From NCBI GenBank assembly GCA_951812535.1, contig CATOSK010000006.1, positions 372,001 through 436,000 on the forward strand: a DNA stretch of 64,000 nucleotides. The letters are read 5' to 3'. Positions 1-7,530 of the stretch are shown here, piece by piece (within the stretch, counting starts at the first letter, position 1; the number at the start of each line of letters is the position of its first letter). Made by a program: the position numbers and the translations under genes. This DNA comes from an uncultured Dehalococcoidia bacterium (lineage in GTDB: Bacteria > Chloroflexota > Dehalococcoidia > Lucifugimonadales > UBA3495). The notes beneath the pieces are model-generated. The model did not search any database, was not told the origin of the DNA, and was given only the letters and a program-made list of their open reading frames with translations.

Positions 1-632
1 AATCGCAGCCCGACCCGTCCCAAGTCGCTGCCGATGTCCTCTCTCTCCGCAAAGCCCTGGCCCCCGACATTCGGGATTACCGGGCGGACGCCCATCGCGG
101 CCCCTATCTTGTAGTCCTCAGCGGCCTGCCCGGCACCGGCAAGTCCTACTTCGCCAACAGCCTGGGCCGCCGCCTCTCCTTCCTCACCGTCGGCAGCGAC
201 CGGATGCGCAAGACTCTGGTCCCCCAACCACGATACAAGCGGTCCGAGCATATCCGGGTCTTCGCCGCCTGCCACCGGCTGATTGAGGAACTGCTGGAGG
301 AGGAATACCGGGTCATCTTCGACGCCACCAACCTGACCGAGGGGTTCCGCCGTCCCGTCTACGAGTTGTCCGCCCGCGCCGGTTCTCCCTACTGCGTCGT
401 CGGCTTCACTGCCCCCGGCTCCCTGGTCCGTGAGAGGTTGCGCCGCCGCAGCGACGGCCTGTTCCCCGACGACTACTCCGACGCGGACTGGCGGGTTTAC
501 GGACGCCTCCGGCCCGGCCAGGAACCCATCCAGCACCCCCACATCCGGGTCGATTCCTCCGCCGACATCGCCCCTGCGGTGGACCAGGTGCTGCGGATGG
601 TCAAGACCGCCTGTCCCCGTCAGGGCCCGTAG
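1..632 (+). CDS. P-loop kinase/ATPase (AAA_33 type), 5' truncated by window edge
   Basis: The reading frame is open from the first complete codon (base 3), so the true start lies outside the window. A clear Walker A motif GLPGTGKS is encoded at 123-146, followed by GSDRMRK and, further on, a DATNLTEGFR segment typical of zeta-toxin-like or polynucleotide-kinase-like P-loop proteins of the AAA_33 group, which phosphorylate small molecules or nucleic acid ends. The visible part is about 209 residues and ends at TAG. The substrate cannot be told from the sequence. An extended -10 promoter for the next gene starts 22 bases downstream, so this gene probably closes its own transcription unit. Confidence 0.75.
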   Translation, partial: SQPDPSQVAADVLSLRKALAPDIRDYRADAHRGPYLVVLSGLPGTGKSYFANSLGRRLSFLTVGSDRMRKTLVPQPRYKRSEHIRVFAACHRLIEELLEEEYRVIFDATNLTEGFRRPVYELSARAGSPYCVVGFTAPGSLVRERLRRRSDGLFPDDYSDADWRVYGRLRPGQEPIQHPHIRVDSSADIAPAVDQVLRMVKTACPRQGP

Positions 633-653
633 CCCGGCTCCCTTGCCCTTTGG

Positions 654-662
654 TGCTATAAT
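654..662 (+). promoter_or_regulatory. Extended -10 promoter of the VOC gene
   Basis: TGCTATAAT is a perfect extended -10 (TGnTATAAT). There is no good -35 at the normal distance, which fits an extended -10 promoter. The predicted start of transcription lies about 55 bases before the ATG at 723. Confidence 0.55.
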
Positions 663-722
663 CGAATTCAACCAGGTTGGCGGTGTCCCGGCGGCACCCC
701 ACTGATGATGGAGGGAATAATC

Positions 723-1202
723 ATGGCGCGGACCGCAGGACTCGGACACGTGGGCATCTACGCCCATGACCTTATGAAGATGCGCGACTTCTACACCCGG
801 GTTATCGGGTTGGAGGTCGCCGACGAGGATTTGGAAGGCCGGGGAATGTGCTTCCTCAGCTCCGACCCTATATCTGAACACCACGAGTTCGTTCTGATGA
901 AGGGCCGTCAGTCCGACGACGAGACCCAGATTATCCAGCAGATCTCCTTCAAGGTGCCCACCATCCAGGACCTCCGGGAGTACAAGGCGGCGCTGGACGA
1001 CGAGGGAATGAAGATCGACCGGATCGTCAGCCACGGCAACGCCTTCGGGATGTACTTCTTCGACCCGGAGGGGAACCGGGTGGAGCTGTACTACCGGACC
1101 GGCTTCCCGGTCCCCCAGCCCCACGGCGACCCCATCGACCTCTCCCGCACCGACGACGAACTGCTTACCGACGCCAGGGAGTTGCTGTTTACCAAGCGTT
1201 AG
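723..1202 (+). CDS. VOC-superfamily (glyoxalase / extradiol dioxygenase-like) protein
   Basis: This 159-residue protein has the paired beta-alpha-beta-beta-beta layout of the vicinal oxygen chelate superfamily. It starts with LGHVGIYAHDLMKMRDFY and ends its metal site with NRVELYY. The likely metal ligands are His in GHVGIY, His in SEHHEF and Glu in VELYY, as in single-unit extradiol dioxygenases and related lyases. I chose the ATG at 723 because GGAGGG stands seven bases before it; the ATGs at 705 and 708 have no such site. The substrate is unknown. A strong terminator follows directly, so the gene looks monocistronic. Confidence 0.85.
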   Translation: MARTAGLGHVGIYAHDLMKMRDFYTRVIGLEVADEDLEGRGMCFLSSDPISEHHEFVLMKGRQSDDETQIIQQISFKVPTIQDLREYKAALDDEGMKIDRIVSHGNAFGMYFFDPEGNRVELYYRTGFPVPQPHGDPIDLSRTDDELLTDARELLFTKR

Positions 1203-1226
1203 TCCCTGGCCCAGCTCCGACCTCCA

Positions 1227-1255
1227 GACGCCCGGATTGTTCCGGGCGTCTTTTT
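1227..1255 (+). terminator. Intrinsic terminator after the VOC gene
   Basis: A perfect 10-bp stem GACGCCCGGA / TCCGGGCGTC with a four-base loop is followed by TTTTT, 25 bases after the VOC stop codon. This is a textbook Rho-independent terminator. Confidence 0.9.
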
Positions 1256-1323
1256 CATAGGCCCAACCGCGCTGCCTCGGCAATGCCAGAAATTGGCGTC
1301 CAATAGCCTCCCCGGGACCATAG

Positions 1324-2604
1324 ATGGGTCAAACCGGCCATCCCTCATCCTTCGCCGAATACGGCGACCTGCCACCCCGCTACCACCGCTGGAAGTGGCG
1401 GGTCCTGCTGGCCTTCGGCATCTTCTACCTCTTTGTCTACCTGGGCCGGTTCAACTTCTGGCCCGTGTCGCCGCTGGTGCGGGAAGATCTGGCGCTGAGC
1501 CACGTCGAGATCGGGGTCATAAACGCCCTTCTGCTCTGGGGGTTCGGAGCGGGAGACCTGGTCCACGGAAGGTTGGCCGAAAGCTATGGGCTGCGGCTGT
1601 GGGTGCTCCTGGGGGCAGCCTTCACCGTCGTGATGAACTGGGTAACCAGTTTCGGCACGACGGCCCTGACGCTCGCCATACCGTGGGGAATCAACGGGTT
1701 CGTCAACGCGGCCTGCTGGTCGCCGGCCATCAGCATGGTTTCCCAATGGTGGCCGCGCCGGGAGCGGGGGATCGCCATGGGAATCATCGGCACGGCGTCC
1801 GGCGGCGCGATGCTGGTGATGTGGTGGGTTTCGGGATGGGTGGCGGTGGAATGGGGTTGGCGGGCCGCCTTCCGCTACCCGCCGTTGATTATCCTGGCCG
1901 CAGGGCTGGTCTTCTACTTCGTCTCCCGGGACAGGCCTCGCGACGTCGGCCTGCCGGACTACGTCGAAGAGCACGGGGTTTCGGCGGAGCCGGAGGCCAT
2001 TTCCGAGGAGCGGCTGCGGGGGTTCGGCCCCTACCGGGAACTGCTGTCCCGTCCGGAGTTCCACCTGGCGTCCCACGTGAAGGGTCTGGAAAACGTGGTA
2101 CGATACGGCCTGACCACCTGGGTGCCCATCTACTACCACGAGGCCGGCGGGCTGTCCATCGAGTCCACCATCTTCCTGACCGTGCTGCTTCCGCTCGGAT
2201 ATCTCGTTGCTCCTCCCCTGGGCGGGTTCATCTCCGACCGCTGGCTGTCCAGTTCCCGGCGGCCGATGCTGGTTGTTTCCTGCGCCGGGAGTGCCGCCGC
2301 GCTGGTGGCGGTGGCGGCAGCGCCGCCCTCCGACCCCTACCTGGGCGCCGGGCTGATGCTGGCCGGCGGGATCAGCATGGGACTGTCGCCCATATCCACG
2401 ATCGCAGTGGACCTGGCGGGCCGCCGGATGTCCGGGACAGCCTCGGGCCTGCTGGACGCCCACGGCTACGCCTACGCCGGACTCCAGGCCCTTGTCTTCA
2501 GCGTGTGGCTGGACTTGGCTGGCAACCCGTGGCCCGCGATCTTCCTGGCCATGGCGGCGACCAGGATAGTATCGGCAGGAATGATCTCCCGGGTGAAAGT
2601 GTAG
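1324..2604 (+). CDS. MFS transporter, sugar-phosphate permease (UhpC/GlpT) type
   Basis: A 426-residue integral membrane protein with about 12 hydrophobic segments. The N-terminal FYLFVYLGRFNFWPVSPLV and the loop SQWWPRRERGIAMGIIGTASG match the organophosphate/phosphate antiporter branch of the major facilitator superfamily. The usual MFS loop after TM2 is present as HGRLAESYGLRLWV. It moves an anionic solute across the inner membrane; the substrate cannot be assigned. The start ATG has no strong ribosome site. The hydrolase gene begins two bases after the stop, so the two are co-transcribed and probably translationally coupled. Confidence 0.85.
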   Translation: MGQTGHPSSFAEYGDLPPRYHRWKWRVLLAFGIFYLFVYLGRFNFWPVSPLVREDLALSHVEIGVINALLLWGFGAGDLVHGRLAESYGLRLWVLLGAAFTVVMNWVTSFGTTALTLAIPWGINGFVNAACWSPAISMVSQWWPRRERGIAMGIIGTASGGAMLVMWWVSGWVAVEWGWRAAFRYPPLIILAAGLVFYFVSRDRPRDVGLPDYVEEHGVSAEPEAISEERLRGFGPYRELLSRPEFHLASHVKGLENVVRYGLTTWVPIYYHEAGGLSIESTIFLTVLLPLGYLVAPPLGGFISDRWLSSSRRPMLVVSCAGSAAALVAVAAAPPSDPYLGAGLMLAGGISMGLSPISTIAVDLAGRRMSGTASGLLDAHGYAYAGLQALVFSVWLDLAGNPWPAIFLAMAATRIVSAGMISRVKV

Positions 2605-2606
2605 CG

Positions 2607-3821
2607 ATGGGAACGGAGACTGCCCAGAGAGTCCTGTGGTTCCTGTGGCGGAGGGTCGTGATGCCGGTCCTCGTGGCCATAGCTGGAGTGGTCCTGTTGT
2701 ATGTGCTGGCCTTCGCCATCTTCCCGCAGGTGAGGGCGGCTACCCACACCGGTTTCTTCGTTCTGCAGGTGCTGGACCTCCCCATCAAACCCCAGTCATG
2801 GTTCACCAGGGAGGCGGTGCGAGAAGAGGTCACCTACCCTGGCCCGTCAGGCGGTTTGCAGGCGGACATCTACCGCATCCCGGACGGGAAGCCCAGGGCG
2901 GCCATCCTGATTTTCCTTGGGGCCAACGCCGCGGGCCGGGAGGACAAGGATGTGGTCAACCTTGGCCACGCCATCTCCCGGGCTGGATTCGTCGCCATGA
3001 TCCACTGGTCGGAGACGATGGGACAGAGGGCCAACGTTGACCCGGGAGAACTGGAGAACCTGGTACGGGCCTTCAAGTACCTGGCCGGGCAGGACTATGT
3101 CCGGGCGGATAAGGCGGGGATGGCTGGATTTTCGGTGGGTGGGTCCTTTGCCCTGGTTTCGGCGGCGGACCCGAGGATCAACCGGCAAGTGGCCTTCGTC
3201 AACTCGATGGGCGCTTACTACGATTCGAGGGACCTCTTCGTCCAGATAGCCGGCAACTCCTGGTTCCCCGCCCTCTACGAGGAAACGGAGAGAGTGGGAA
3301 ACCGGGACACCGAGCCCTGGAAGGTCGATAAGCTGACCCGCCGGGTGTTCCGCAACGAACTGCTGGAACCGGTAGAGGATAAACAGCAGCGGGAGGCGTT
3401 GGCAGTCCGGTTTGGGGAGGACGATGCTGCCGCCGCCGCGATAACCCTCCCTCCGTTGACCGGGACTGCCCCGGTCGTCAGGAGCCTCCTGGAAGGGCCG
3501 AGTCCCGCGGAGGCCGCCGAGTTGATGGAACAGATGCCTCTGTCATTCCTGGAGAAGCTGGACTTCATATCTCCCAGCAACCACGTTGACAACCTGCACG
3601 GACGGCTGTTGATCATGCACGATCAGGGAGACAAGCTGATCCCGGTGGGTGAGTCCCGCCGGTTTGCGGCGGCGGTGGCCGGCCGGGACAACGTCCTCTA
3701 CACCGAGACCAACATCTTCGACCACGTCCGGCCCGGAGCGGACCGGAACTGGTTCCAGCTGGGTTGGGGCGCCCTCAAGCTGGGCCGGCACATGTACCAC
3801 ATCATGCGCTTTGCCCACTGA
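2607..3821 (+). CDS. Membrane-anchored alpha/beta hydrolase
   Basis: The 404-residue protein has one N-terminal membrane segment (about residues 15-40) and then an alpha/beta hydrolase domain. The nucleophile elbow is GFSVGGS near residue 174. The acid is probably in HDQGDKLIP near residue 340 and the His in FDHVRPG near residue 372. The fold resembles dienelactone hydrolase and BAAT-type hydrolases. The frame is continuous upstream through the MFS gene in another phase, but the ATG at 2607, two bases after the MFS stop, is the sensible start. It presumably acts at the outer face of the membrane on an ester or peptide linked to the partner carrier's substrate (inference). Confidence 0.75.
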   Translation: MGTETAQRVLWFLWRRVVMPVLVAIAGVVLLYVLAFAIFPQVRAATHTGFFVLQVLDLPIKPQSWFTREAVREEVTYPGPSGGLQADIYRIPDGKPRAAILIFLGANAAGREDKDVVNLGHAISRAGFVAMIHWSETMGQRANVDPGELENLVRAFKYLAGQDYVRADKAGMAGFSVGGSFALVSAADPRINRQVAFVNSMGAYYDSRDLFVQIAGNSWFPALYEETERVGNRDTEPWKVDKLTRRVFRNELLEPVEDKQQREALAVRFGEDDAAAAAITLPPLTGTAPVVRSLLEGPSPAEAAELMEQMPLSFLEKLDFISPSNHVDNLHGRLLIMHDQGDKLIPVGESRRFAAAVAGRDNVLYTETNIFDHVRPGADRNWFQLGWGALKLGRHMYHIMRFAH

Positions 3822-3847
3822 TTCCGGGCGGAGGGGAAGTCAACCGC

Positions 3848-4246
3848 CTAGTTGCGGTGGCGGGCCTGCTGGAGCTTCTGGATGGTCCCCGGGACCCGCC
3901 AGTCCACGTAGACTAGGACGTGCTCCTTGATGGCTTCCTCGTGGATGCGGCACATGGCGCAGTTTCGGTTGATGCAAAGACCGTGGCGGGGCGTCAACTC
4001 CTGCCTTAGCGCATCAAGCTGCTGGACGATCTGCCCGGTGTCTATGGTCCCGTTCCTGGCGAGTTCCAATACTTCATCCAGCTGCCCGGTCAGCCTGTCG
4101 AGGGTGTCGTTGTAACGCTTCAGGTTTTCGGCGGCGATGGACCGGATATCCTGCTGCTGTCCCGTCACCGCCGGGGAGTAGATATCCGGCTGCCAGTCGC
4201 TGAGTTCGCGCCCGCAGGACTCGCACGGATCGGGTGGCATGGTCAT
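3848..4246 (-). CDS. Hypothetical protein with paired Cys motifs and a central coiled coil
   Basis: A 132-residue soluble protein. It has an N-terminal CESC pair, a helical middle rich in Leu, Gln and Asp that looks like a coiled coil (ENLKRYNDTLDRLTGQLDEV), and a C-terminal CINRNCAMCRIHEE cluster, so a zinc-binding role is possible. I do not recognise the family. The start at 4246 is preceded by GGAGGTG; an upstream ATG at 4285 lacks a site. It is the last gene in the leftward rplU-rpmA-rpmE-DUF1385 direction, about 100 bases after DUF1385. Confidence 0.6.
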   Translation of the reverse strand: MTMPPDPCESCGRELSDWQPDIYSPAVTGQQQDIRSIAAENLKRYNDTLDRLTGQLDEVLELARNGTIDTGQIVQQLDALRQELTPRHGLCINRNCAMCRIHEEAIKEHVLVYVDWRVPGTIQKLQQARHRN

Positions 4247-4349
4247 GGTTGGCACCTCCGGTTGAGTCTGGGGGACGGCGTTCAACTACGGGCCGGGACG
4301 GGTGACTCCAGTGGCGCAAATGTACCAAAGGAGAGGGAAGGCGCCAGGA

Positions 4350-5300
4350 CTATCCGCTGGAGTCGATGGGTTCGCCGGCGGCTTCCACGGGTTCCGGCGG
4401 TGGTGGAGGGTATTGAAGGCCGGCGTCGGTGGCTAGGGCCACTTCCATAGCGGCAATGGCCACGTCAATCTGGTCGTCGTCGGGCTGCCGGGTCGTCAGC
4501 CGCTGCAGCAGCAGTCCCGGAGCGGCCAGGACCCGCGCGATGAACCAGGACTGGTGGACCCCGCTGAACCGGATCATCTCATAGCTGACGGCGGCGATGA
4601 CCGGCAGCAGCACGATGCGGGACAGGATGCGCCACTCGATGTCGGGCCGTCCCAGGAAGGCGAAAACCACCACCGATACCAGGACGACGGTGAGCAGGAA
4701 AGCGGTCCCGCAGCGGGGATGGGGAGTGGGGAACCGCCGCACGTTGGCCATGGTCAACGGCAACCCCGCCTCGTGGGCGTGAACGGTCATGTGCTCGGCC
4801 CCGTGGTAGGCGTAGACGCGCCGGATGTCCTTCATCAACCCGATCCCCCAGATGTATCCGACCACTATTGCCAGCCGGAGCAGTCCCTCAATGGTATTGC
4901 TCAGGAGGTCGGAGGTGATGAAGGGGTCGATGAGCCAGACCACCAGCAGCGGGAGAACAAAGAAGATGCCGATCCCGATGACCAGGGAAACGGCCAGGGT
5001 CACACCCATTGCCCAACCGGAGAGTTCCTCCGGTTCCTCATCCTGGCCCAACTGGGACAGGTTCGCCGACTGGTGCAACGCCTTCATGCCGAGCGTCAGG
5101 GTTTCGGCCAGGACGGCGACGCCCCGCAGGAACCATACGCGCCGCAGAGGGCCGGTGAGGAAGGAGTTAAGAGGGCCGTGGGAGTGGGCGATGGTCCCGT
5201 CTCTCTGCCGCACCGCCAGGCTGTAGCAGGTGCGGCCCCGGATCATCACGCCTTCGATGACGGCCTGTCCGCCATAGATGAAGTTATTCTCTCGCGCCAA
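4350..5300 (-). CDS. DUF1385 family membrane protein
   Basis: A 316-residue protein with the DUF1385 signature: N-terminal YGGQAVIEGVMIRG, central YHGAEHMTVHAHEAG and HPRCGTAFL, and about five membrane segments. The motif's His and Glu residues suggest a metal site, but the function of the family is unknown. Placement next to rpmE is a recurrent arrangement in Gram-positive bacteria and Chloroflexota (established knowledge), with prfA often nearby; prfA is not here. The start is TTG with a GAGGT ribosome site. A terminator lies between it and rpmE, so it may have its own promoter or depend on read-through. The Pro/Glu-rich C-terminus is cytosolic. Confidence 0.85.
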   Translation of the reverse strand: MARENNFIYGGQAVIEGVMIRGRTCYSLAVRQRDGTIAHSHGPLNSFLTGPLRRVWFLRGVAVLAETLTLGMKALHQSANLSQLGQDEEPEELSGWAMGVTLAVSLVIGIGIFFVLPLLVVWLIDPFITSDLLSNTIEGLLRLAIVVGYIWGIGLMKDIRRVYAYHGAEHMTVHAHEAGLPLTMANVRRFPTPHPRCGTAFLLTVVLVSVVVFAFLGRPDIEWRILSRIVLLPVIAAVSYEMIRFSGVHQSWFIARVLAAPGLLLQRLTTRQPDDDQIDVAIAAMEVALATDAGLQYPPPPPEPVEAAGEPIDSSG

Positions 5301-5368
5301 GGGGACCTCAGTCGGTGTCAGCCCGACGGATTGCAGGTGCCGGACCAGTATTCGGAAACGCTGCCAAG

Positions 5369-5394
5369 AAAAAGAGGGCTGGGAGCCAGCCCTC
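5369..5394 (-). terminator. Intrinsic terminator after rpmE
   Basis: Read on the minus strand, a 9-bp stem GAGGGCTGG / CCAGCCCTC with a three-base loop is followed by TTTTT. It ends the rplU-rpmA-rpmE transcript before the DUF1385 gene. Confidence 0.88.
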
Positions 5395-5421
5395 GGGGGT
5401 TCTGACGGAAATGCACCTCGG

Positions 5422-5622
5422 TCAGGTGAGGTTGTAGCGCCGGCGCATGCGTTCGATGCGGCCCTGGCTGTCCACGATCCGCTGCTCGCCGGTGTAGAAG
5501 GGGTGACACTTGCTGCACACCTCTACGCGGAGGGCGGGCTTGGTGGCCCCGGTCTCGAACACGTTACCGCAGGAGCAGGTGACGGTGGCGGTGTAGAACC
5601 GGGGGTGAATTTCTGCTTTCAT
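5422..5622 (-). CDS. rpmE: Ribosomal protein bL31, zinc-binding form
   Basis: A 66-residue protein matching bL31 over its whole length: [10 protein letters not shown] at the start, and [10 protein letters not shown] with [10 protein letters not shown] in the body. The Cys pairs mark the C+ (zinc-binding) form, as opposed to the zinc-independent paralogue. It binds the central protuberance of the 50S subunit. It is the third gene of the leftward rplU-rpmA-rpmE operon and is closed by a strong terminator. Confidence 0.97.
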   Translation of the reverse strand: MKAEIHPRFYTATVTCSCGNVFETGATKPALRVEVCSKCHPFYTGEQRIVDSQGRIERMRRRYNLT

Positions 5623-5661
5623 CGGTTGATCCCTGCCTGTTGGATTGAAGTTAGGAACGGG

Positions 5662-5916
5662 CTATGCGGGATAGACGCTGACCCGCCGCTTGCCCTTGTG
5701 GGCCCATTCGTACTTGACCTCTCCATCGATGGTTGCGAAGAGGGTGAAGTCCCGGCCCAACCCGACGTTGGTGCCAGGAGCGATCCTGGTGCCGCGCTGC
5801 CGCACCAGGATGGAGCCGGAAGTGACCTTCTGCCCGCCGTAGCGCTTGACGCCCAGACGCTTGGCATTGCTGTCGCGGCCGTTGTTGGAGCTGCCGCCGG
5901 CTTTCTTATGGGCCAT
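5662..5916 (-). CDS. rpmA: Ribosomal protein bL27
   Basis: An 84-residue bL27: [20 protein letters not shown] at the N-terminus reaches the peptidyl transferase centre, followed by [15 protein letters not shown] and the beta-barrel core. There is no Firmicutes-type N-terminal extension needing cleavage. It starts four bases after the rplU stop, so the two are tightly coupled. Confidence 0.97.
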   Translation of the reverse strand: MAHKKAGGSSNNGRDSNAKRLGVKRYGGQKVTSGSILVRQRGTRIAPGTNVGLGRDFTLFATIDGEVKYEWAHKGKRRVSVYPA

Positions 5917-5920
5917 GAGT

Positions 5921-6241
5921 CTAACCTCCGGTCTGGATGTCCTGGATCATCAAGCGGGTGTAGTTCTGGCGATGGCCCTTCTTGCGGCGGTACCGCGTCT
6001 TGGCCTTGTACTTGAAGACCAGGATTTTCTTGTCCTTGTACTGGGACTGTACCTGGGCAACCACCCTGGCCCCTGCAACGGTGGGGGTCCCAATGTTGAC
6101 CGCTCCATCCTCCGAAACCGCCAGGACCTCGTCGAACTCTGCCGTTGCACCCTCGGCCAGGGGCAGCTTCTCGACATCCAGGACATCTCCCTGGCTCACC
6201 CGGTACTGCTTGCCCCCAGTCTTGAAAATAGCGTAGTCCAT
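5921..6241 (-). CDS. rplU: Ribosomal protein bL21
   Basis: A 106-residue bL21 from [15 protein letters not shown] to [11 protein letters not shown], with the conserved [17 protein letters not shown] segment that binds 23S rRNA. An in-frame upstream start at 6298 would add 19 unconserved residues read from a repeat element, so the ATG at 6241 is preferred. It is the first gene of the ribosomal protein operon. Its leader of about 70 bases contains one copy of the AACTTGTC hairpin family. Confidence 0.97.
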   Translation of the reverse strand: MDYAIFKTGGKQYRVSQGDVLDVEKLPLAEGATAEFDEVLAVSEDGAVNIGTPTVAGARVVAQVQSQYKDKKILVFKYKAKTRYRRKKGHRQNYTRLMIQDIQTGG

Positions 6242-6257
6242 AAAAACCTGTGTTGTG

Positions 6258-6312
6258 AAAGTCGCCGCTTTCGCCCCTGATTTAGGCAACTTGTCCAAGG
6301 GGGCTGGGTGGC
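6258..6312 (-). repeat. AACTTGTC-type hairpin element in the rplU leader
   Basis: The element has the conserved loop core (AACTTGTC on the plus strand; GACAAGTT in the transcript) between C-rich and G-rich arms (GCCCCT and AGGGGGC, one bulge) and an outer GCCGC/GGTGGC pair. It lies between the predicted transcription start and the rplU start codon, so it would be part of the mRNA leader. Confidence 0.6.
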
Positions 6313-6319
6313 TCAGTAA

Positions 6320-6348
6320 ATCCTAAAGGGCGGGGGTTCCGGTGTCAA
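6320..6348 (-). promoter_or_regulatory. Sigma-70 promoter of rplU-rpmA-rpmE, overlapped by an inverted repeat
   Basis: On the minus strand a perfect -35 TTGACA (6343-6348) and a -10 TAGGAT (6320-6325) are exactly 17 bases apart. The -35 sits inside an inverted repeat CCGGTG / CACCGG (6339-6344 and 6353-6358), which could be an operator. Confidence 0.65.
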
Positions 6349-6358
6349 GGAGCACCGG

Positions 6359-6671
6359 CGACCAGGGCAAACATTCTGTCCCATCTTGTCCCAAAGTATC
6401 CTATATCAAGACGGTGGCAGAGGTCTTCCCAAGGTTTCGTCCGCTCCACGGTCCGGTCCCCGAATGCGGCGGTTTGGGCCGGCTGGCGGGGGTGGAGGGA
6501 AAATTTATGGCGCATTTTGATGCATTTTGTTGCATTCGCGCCGGACACAGGCGGGGCACTGGCGCGGTGTTGCTGTTCCTGATAGATATGTTAACCAAAA
6601 GAGGACAGGCCCCGAAAGGGCCAAGTGTCAGTAAAGGCCCATTAGAGGATGGGGCCAACCCCTGCCGCGCC
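6359..6671. other. Intergenic region upstream of rplU
   Basis: No gene is seen here. It holds three GCATT units spaced exactly 10 bp apart (6512, 6522, 6532), one helical turn each, in a short AT-rich patch. It also holds a GC hairpin GGCCC / GGGCC (6608-6622) with a T-rich stretch on the minus strand that may terminate the molybdoenzyme operon; the T-run is some distance from the stem, so this is tentative. Confidence 0.4.
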
Positions 6672-6941
6672 TTACCGGGTGCCTCCTCCTATTGCAGGGA
6701 CGAAGTGGACCTCGCGGGCATCTGCGCACCGCTCTATCATGCCGAGGCGGGCGACCTCCCCGTCGATGGCGACGGCGAGGTTGCTACGGATCTGGCCGTC
6801 CTGAACGAGCCGGTCCTTGATTCCGGGATAGATCTCGTCCAGCTTGTCCACCAATTGGCGGACATTGCGGGCTTCCACGTCGACTTGTTTAACCCCGCCG
6901 GTTACGGACAGGAGCATCGTGGGAACGTAAACGGTAGGCAT
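6672..6941 (-). CDS. MoaD/ThiS-family ubiquitin-like sulfur carrier
   Basis: An 89-residue beta-grasp protein that starts VYVPTMLLSVTGGVKQVDVE and ends FVPAIGGGTR. MoaD proteins donate sulfur from a C-terminal Gly-Gly thiocarboxylate during molybdopterin synthesis. Here the glycines are followed by Gly-Thr-Arg, so the tail may need trimming or the protein may act as another small modifier or sulfur carrier. It is the last gene of the molybdo-hydroxylase operon, 49 bases after the cytochrome gene, which supports a role in cofactor supply. Confidence 0.8.
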   Translation of the reverse strand: MPTVYVPTMLLSVTGGVKQVDVEARNVRQLVDKLDEIYPGIKDRLVQDGQIRSNLAVAIDGEVARLGMIERCADAREVHFVPAIGGGTR

Positions 6942-6990
6942 CAGTCACCTCCGGTAGAAAGGCGCCACGCGGCGGAGGGAGACCCCGTCC

Positions 6991-7449
6991 TCAGCACCAC
7001 GTTGCGGGAGCGTCAGGTGCAATTATACCGCCGTCGCGCTGCAGTTCGCGCACGTAGCATATTATGGAGTCCACTTCTTCGTCCGACAGGCCGGGGACGG
7101 GCGGCATATCGCCGAATTGCCAGTGATGGGAGGGGACCCCGCTGCGAACCGCGTTGCGGAAGGCAAAGTCCTGGTGGTGGTTGGGCTCGTAGACCCGGTG
7201 GATAAGAGTGGGCCCCTGGGTGGTGCCAGCGGCGTTAACCCCGTGGCAAAGGGAGCAGTTGGCGTTGAACGCCGTCATTCCCTGCTGGGTCTGGGGCGGC
7301 AGTCCGGGGAGGGCGGACGGGGTGCTGGTTGGTCCAGGACCGGGTGAGCCGGATCCGGTGGGGGCGGAGGGGGAACATGCCGCAAGAATCAGCACCAACA
7401 TGCAGGTGAGGGTGATCGGGATGTGGAACCACCATGCAGATGCAGTCAT
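6991..7449 (-). CDS. Class I cytochrome c lipoprotein
   Basis: A 152-residue protein with a lipoprotein signal ending LILAAC, a Pro/Ser/Gly-rich linker, and a single haem site CSLCH followed by an axial Met in the FGDMPPVPGL segment. It would be a membrane-tethered monohaem electron carrier outside the cytoplasmic membrane. It lies between the Mo subunit and the MoaD-like gene on the minus strand, so it may accept electrons derived from that dehydrogenase. This is an inference, because the enzyme's three subunits show no export signal. Confidence 0.85.
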   Translation of the reverse strand: MTASAWWFHIPITLTCMLVLILAACSPSAPTGSGSPGPGPTSTPSALPGLPPQTQQGMTAFNANCSLCHGVNAAGTTQGPTLIHRVYEPNHHQDFAFRNAVRSGVPSHHWQFGDMPPVPGLSDEEVDSIICYVRELQRDGGIIAPDAPATWC

Positions 7450-7530
7450 GGGGTGGAGTCCCTGGAAAAGGCGACCGGCCCTCTCCCACAGGCGGGGGCC
7501 GGTCCCGTGGTTATCGCTGTTGCTGCGGGG

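Noticed and set aside
1293..2606. N-terminal extension of the alpha/beta hydrolase through the MFS gene
   Set aside because: The extension is an out-of-phase reading of the recognised MFS transporter, rich in Arg/Gly/Pro. The hydrolase starts at 2607.
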